Made by a program: the position numbers and the translations under genes
Notes under the pieces: model-generated
Told to the model about the DNA's origin: nothing
The model's input: the letters and a program-made list of their open reading frames with translations, nothing else
Databases searched by the model: none
Source: Pedobacter yonginensis
GTDB lineage: Bacteria > Bacteroidota > Bacteroidia > Sphingobacteriales > Sphingobacteriaceae
Length of the DNA: 64,000 nucleotides
Reading direction: 5' to 3'
NCBI RefSeq assembly: GCF_003173595.1
Contig: NZ_QGNZ01000002.1
Coordinates: 248,001-312,000 of the forward strand
In this document: piece by piece, positions 60,955 to 64,000 of the stretch
Numbering within the stretch: the stretch's first letter is position 1
How the letters are laid out: each line of letters opens with the position of its first letter

Positions 60955-61164
60955 CTAATCATTACAATACGCTTCCCCCACTTGATGATTGCCCTTAACT
61001 TTTGTTGGCACAACCTCTCCGCTTTCTAAGTATAGCTTGTACAATGGCTGACCATCAACAGGCGAAGTTTCTGTGCTTATGGCCGTAATTACGCCACAAA
61101 ACTTTTTCTTACAACTAGAAAAACAGATCACGAAGACAAATAGGGTTAGAAGTACTTTTTTCAT
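60955..61164 (-). CDS. Small lipoprotein of unknown function
   Basis: 69 residues from ATG 61164. Leader MKKVLLTLFVFVICFSSC ends in lipobox CFSSC (Cys18). The mature part of ~50 residues has two further Cys and a central TSPVDGQPLYKLYLESGEVVPT strand region, perhaps a small OB- or SH3-like fold. No function recognised. The 364 bp to the next gene (61165-61528) holds no supported feature. Confidence 0.7.
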   Translation of the reverse strand: MKKVLLTLFVFVICFSSCKKKFCGVITAISTETSPVDGQPLYKLYLESGEVVPTKVKGNHQVGEAYCND

Positions 61165-61528
61165 AGGTACAGATGAATAGCCAAATTTAATACCAAAAAT
61201 TAACAAAGCCTAGTGAAACCTGTATGATTAATCATATTTTTATCCACAATTTTATAAAGTTATCAACAGACTACCAGCCAGTTACGGGCTAATTAATTGG
61301 ATATTTATAATAGCAAGTGCTAAATGGAGTATTCCGTTTTTGTTTAAATTATTTTGTAGAAATGATTAGTTTTGCCATCAATTTTGAACAAAATGAATAA
61401 TCGATCTAAAAAGAAAAAACTATCTTCGTATTGTAAACCATTGATAATCTGAGTGTGAAAAAATAGATTTTATACCTGTTTTTCGCCAATCCCACATCTA
61501 TCCTTATTGCTAAACATTCCAAATTTAC

Positions 61529-61927
61529 ATGAAAACAAAAATACTGATCGTCGACGATGATGAGATGACCCTTTTAATTCATCGAGAAGTGCTTAAAGGC
61601 AGCGAATTCTCTTTTGGTGCCAAATATTTTAATGCGGCTAAACCTGCGCTAAAATTTATCGAAAAAAACTTATCATACGAACTATCTTTTTTAATCCTGC
61701 TAGATCTTGAAATGCCCGGAATGGATGGTTGGCAGCTACTCGATCATTTGCAAATAAGTCCGTATAAAAACAATATTTATGTGGTTCTGGTTACCGCATC
61801 CGAAAACGAGGAGGATAAAAAGCGGGCAGCAGAATACGAAGAGGTACACGGTTTTATAACTAAACCCTTTGTAATTGACCATTTTAAAATGCTGAAAGGA
61901 ATTAAAAAGGTGATCGATTCTTTCTGA
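61529..61927 (+). CDS. Single-domain response regulator (CheY-like)
   Basis: 132 residues, receiver only. Acidic DDD at 9-11, phosphoacceptor Asp59 in LLDLEMPGMDGW, Thr/Ser in VTAS and Lys in GFITKPF. No output domain, so it acts through protein contacts. It converges with the LytS-type kinase at 62148, and the two are separated by a heptad minisatellite. A partner kinase is not assigned. Confidence 0.94.
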   Translation: MKTKILIVDDDEMTLLIHREVLKGSEFSFGAKYFNAAKPALKFIEKNLSYELSFLILLDLEMPGMDGWQLLDHLQISPYKNNIYVVLVTASENEEDKKRAAEYEEVHGFITKPFVIDHFKMLKGIKKVIDSF

Positions 61928-61943
61928 TAAACGGAAATCCGAG

Positions 61944-62127
61944 GGGTAGATACGAGAAAATAGATGTGAGATACGAGAAACTAGATAGGAGAAACTAGAT
62001 GTGAGATACGAGAGATTAGACGGCTAATCTTTCCCCTCTCACGTCTCACCTCTCAAATCTTAAATCTCACGTCTCGCCTCTCAAATCTCACGTCTCAAAT
62101 CTCCAATCTCAAATCTCAAGTCTCACC
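61944..62127. repeat. Inverted heptanucleotide minisatellite
   Basis: The left half (61944-62020) is eleven 7-bp units of form NNNGAGA or NNNTAGA (for example TACGAGA, AACTAGA, TGTGAGA). The right half (62037-62127) is thirteen units of the reverse complement, TCTCNNN (TCTCACG, TCTCACC, TCTCAAA and so on). A short central palindrome, AGATTAG / CTAATCT, joins them at 62013-62030. It lies between converging genes and could form a very long imperfect hairpin. Confidence 0.9.
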
Positions 62128-62147
62128 TCTATAAACATTTTTCAATG

Positions 62148-63176
62148 CTAGAGTATCGGTAATCTTAACTCGATGTTGTAATCATTTTTCCCTTCTTTTA
62201 TCTCTAAGGTAAAATTACTGCCGTAATGGTGCGCCAACCTTTTTCTAATGTTCACTACCCCTATCCCGCTCGAAAGTTCTTTAGGCCCTGTTTTCTTTTT
62301 GTTGCTGGCATTAAAATAAATAAGCCCATCCAGCTCAGAAATACTTAAAATGATGTAAACTGGGTTGAGTTTATCGGTACAATCGCCATGCTTGAGTATG
62401 TTTTCTACCATGGTAATTAGCACCAAGGGAATAATGCGCACGTTTTTGGTATCGCCTTTCACATCAAAATCCAATTGCAGTTTGTTGTTAAAGCGGAGCT
62501 GATTGATTTTAATGACGTTTCTAATGTGCGCCAATTCATGATCCAAAAGGGCCGTTTTATCATCTTTATCAATTTCTAAAGAGTAGCGCATAATTTCACT
62601 CAAAATCATGATGCCCTCAGAAAGTTCAGCCGATAGCGTTAAAGATTTTGCGTAGAAAAAGTTTAAGGTATTGTTTAAAAAGTGTGGATTTATTTGCGCC
62701 CGCAAAAAGGCATATTCTGCCTCGTGCTTCTCTCGCTCCATTAAGCGCAATTGTTTTTGTTGCTTAATGTTTTCCGTGGCATAGTAATAACTAAAAGCAA
62801 AGAGCGCATATTTTATAAAAATCCAAATGAGCAAAACCGAATAGTTCCAAATGCTCATTATGGGTGGTGGATCACCATTCATTCTAAAATGAGGCCTAAT
62901 TAAATATCCTGTAACATACCAATGCAGGCATGAAAATGCATAAACTAAAAATATACCTATTGATAATGGAACAATTTTTAGTGGGGAGGCAAATTTTCTA
63001 AATAAAAGGATACACAGATATACAGTACAAATATTCGGGAACTCGGAGAAGAAAATATCCGGTATGCTAAAAAAAAAGGTTTCAGGCTCGGCCACAAACT
63101 CCAATAACCCACCTAAAAGCATATAAGGTAACCAAAAGATGAGGTGGTAAACTATAAGCTTGTATTTAGACTGCAT
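62148..63176 (-). CDS. LytS-type sensor histidine kinase
   Basis: 342 residues with four to five N-terminal membrane segments (~8-135), then a His_kinase (PF06580) domain: QLRLMEREKHEAEYAFLRAQINPHFLNNTLNFF with the phosphorylated His, and an ATPase region with VLITMVENILKHGDC and SSGIGVVNIRKRLAHHYG. Such kinases usually pair with LytTR regulators; none is in the window. Its start overlaps the S41 peptidase stop as TAATG, so it is coupled to that gene. Confidence 0.93.
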   Translation of the reverse strand: MQSKYKLIVYHLIFWLPYMLLGGLLEFVAEPETFFFSIPDIFFSEFPNICTVYLCILLFRKFASPLKIVPLSIGIFLVYAFSCLHWYVTGYLIRPHFRMNGDPPPIMSIWNYSVLLIWIFIKYALFAFSYYYATENIKQQKQLRLMEREKHEAEYAFLRAQINPHFLNNTLNFFYAKSLTLSAELSEGIMILSEIMRYSLEIDKDDKTALLDHELAHIRNVIKINQLRFNNKLQLDFDVKGDTKNVRIIPLVLITMVENILKHGDCTDKLNPVYIILSISELDGLIYFNASNKKKTGPKELSSGIGVVNIRKRLAHHYGSNFTLEIKEGKNDYNIELRLPIL

Positions 63177-64000
63177 TACTTTTCCTTATAAGTTTTTACG
63201 TAATCAACCCAATTTTCTATTTTCTCAGAAAGTTCAACGTCAGGTTTAATACCCGTATTATCCAATGGATTATTTATACTATATATAGATTTACCTGCTG
63301 GATAAACTAATGTATAAAAATCACATGGTAGCTTCGAGGTTATAACTTCCAAATAATCAACCATCCCTGCACTAGCGGTGCCAAATATTTTGCATTTTGT
63401 ACTTTGTTTGGCTTGTAATAAAAAGAGCTCTGCCGCGCTTGCCGTATTCTTATTAATCAAAAAAGATACTCGTTCTGGATTCTTGGCAATTGACTCAAAT
63501 TTGATAGTGTCAACAGGGTATAAATCATAAAGTTCTCCTTCATGTTTTTTTAGCTCTATTAAAGTTTCATCCAAAGCTTTTTGAATACTGTCAGATACGC
63601 CAGGATATTTAATTGAATAGCCATCCTTAATATTATCTGGTGTAGCCAGTACCATACCGCCAGCGGTTAGAATAGGATTGGTATAAATATAAGGCATTAG
63701 GCTTTCATACACATATACCGAACCTCCACCATTGTCCCGTAAATCAATGATTAGATGTTTCGTATTTTCTAAAATGGATTTATTTTGCTTTACAATACTA
63801 TCGACTTGATTTATGTATGCCATTGATTCAAATGATGGAAACGTAAATAAGGCGGTTTCAGGGTCTATAATTCTAAATTTTGGAGATAAATCCGAATTAC
63901 CCAGAACTATTTCTTTTGGTTTTAGCGTGCCTCTAACCCATTTACCAAAGAAATCAAAATCTAGAGTATCTGAACTATACTTTAATTTTGGATAATTTAT
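63176..64000 (-). CDS. S41 family peptidase (N-terminus outside window)
   Basis: The frame is open from the window end to the stop at 63176, giving at least 274 residues. An internal Met at 63823 is not the start. S41 signatures: LIIDLRDNGGGSVYVYESLMPYI and the nucleophile Ser in FLINKNTASAAELFLL, then GTASAGMVDYLEV and a C-terminal NTGIKPDVELSEK. The usual catalytic Lys of Ctp enzymes is not in the same place, as in tricorn-core-like family members. It is translationally coupled to the LytS-type kinase gene. Confidence 0.9.
   Translation of the reverse strand: MNYPKLKYSSDTLDFDFFGKWVRGTLKPKEIVLGNSDLSPKFRIIDPETALFTFPSFESMAYINQVDSIVKQNKSILENTKHLIIDLRDNGGGSVYVYESLMPYIYTNPILTAGGMVLATPDNIKDGYSIKYPGVSDSIQKALDETLIELKKHEGELYDLYPVDTIKFESIAKNPERVSFLINKNTASAAELFLLQAKQSTKCKIFGTASAGMVDYLEVITSKLPCDFYTLVYPAGKSIYSINNPLDNTGIKPDVELSEKIENWVDYVKTYKEK

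Overview
The window looks like chromosomal DNA of a Sphingobacteriaceae member, most like Pedobacter. The evidence is low GC, Bacteroidetes promoters (TTTG, 19-21 bp, TAnnTTTG), a SusC/SusD pair, many -SC-KK lipoproteins, YceI/DUF5777/Rieske and DUF4251 proteins, and a DUF2027-Smr protein. The genus is inferred from gene content only. Most of the window is core housekeeping sequence, with several small accessory or repeat-rich islands.

Layout. 1-5.4 kb: the end of an exported M20 amidohydrolase gene, pgi, a YceI-DUF5777-Rieske operon and a DUF4251 protein. 5.6-19.3 kb, almost all on the minus strand: glutaminyl cyclotransferase, YraN, dnaG, an SGNH hydrolase, a second M20 enzyme, SPOR and PEGA proteins, secA, DUF2027-Smr and rsgA. 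19.8-24.9 kb: a complete threonine operon (promoter, Thr/Ile-rich leader peptide, terminator, thrA-thrB-thrC), which reads as a transcription attenuator. 24.97-26.68 kb: an array of 117-118 bp units, each with several hairpins, with a REP-associated tyrosine transposase (RAYT) gene inside it. 26.7-31.7 kb: metH-metF behind a clear SAM-I riboswitch with its own promoter.

31.8-40.2 kb: a Bax-inhibitor-1 protein, a conserved hypothetical protein, murQ, a C-terminal processing protease, three 158-bp direct repeats, two GNAT acetyltransferases, der and era. 40.3 and 54.4 kb: two copies of a tRNA-fMet/tRNA-Glu pair, each with an excellent promoter. 40.9-47.4 kb: a six-gene oxidoreductase operon (two related zinc alcohol dehydrogenases, one with a signal peptide; a cupin/carboxymuconolactone decarboxylase fusion; an NAD(P)-binding protein; an aldo/keto reductase; an NTF2-like protein), divergent from an AraC regulator. 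47.8-54.2 kb: an RRM protein, a large soluble hybrid histidine kinase, and a response regulator followed by a sugar transferase with an unusual N-terminal domain and a cysteine-rich insert.

54.6-64 kb: a decaying hipB-hipS locus with three repeated operators, an isolated SusC/SusD pair, two tiny proteins, a CheY-like regulator, an inverted heptanucleotide minisatellite, and a LytS-type kinase translationally coupled to an S41 peptidase that runs off the window. The strongest items for follow-up are the RAYT/hairpin array, the thr attenuator, the heptad minisatellite, the receiver-like/Cys-rich sugar transferase and the frameshifted hip locus.
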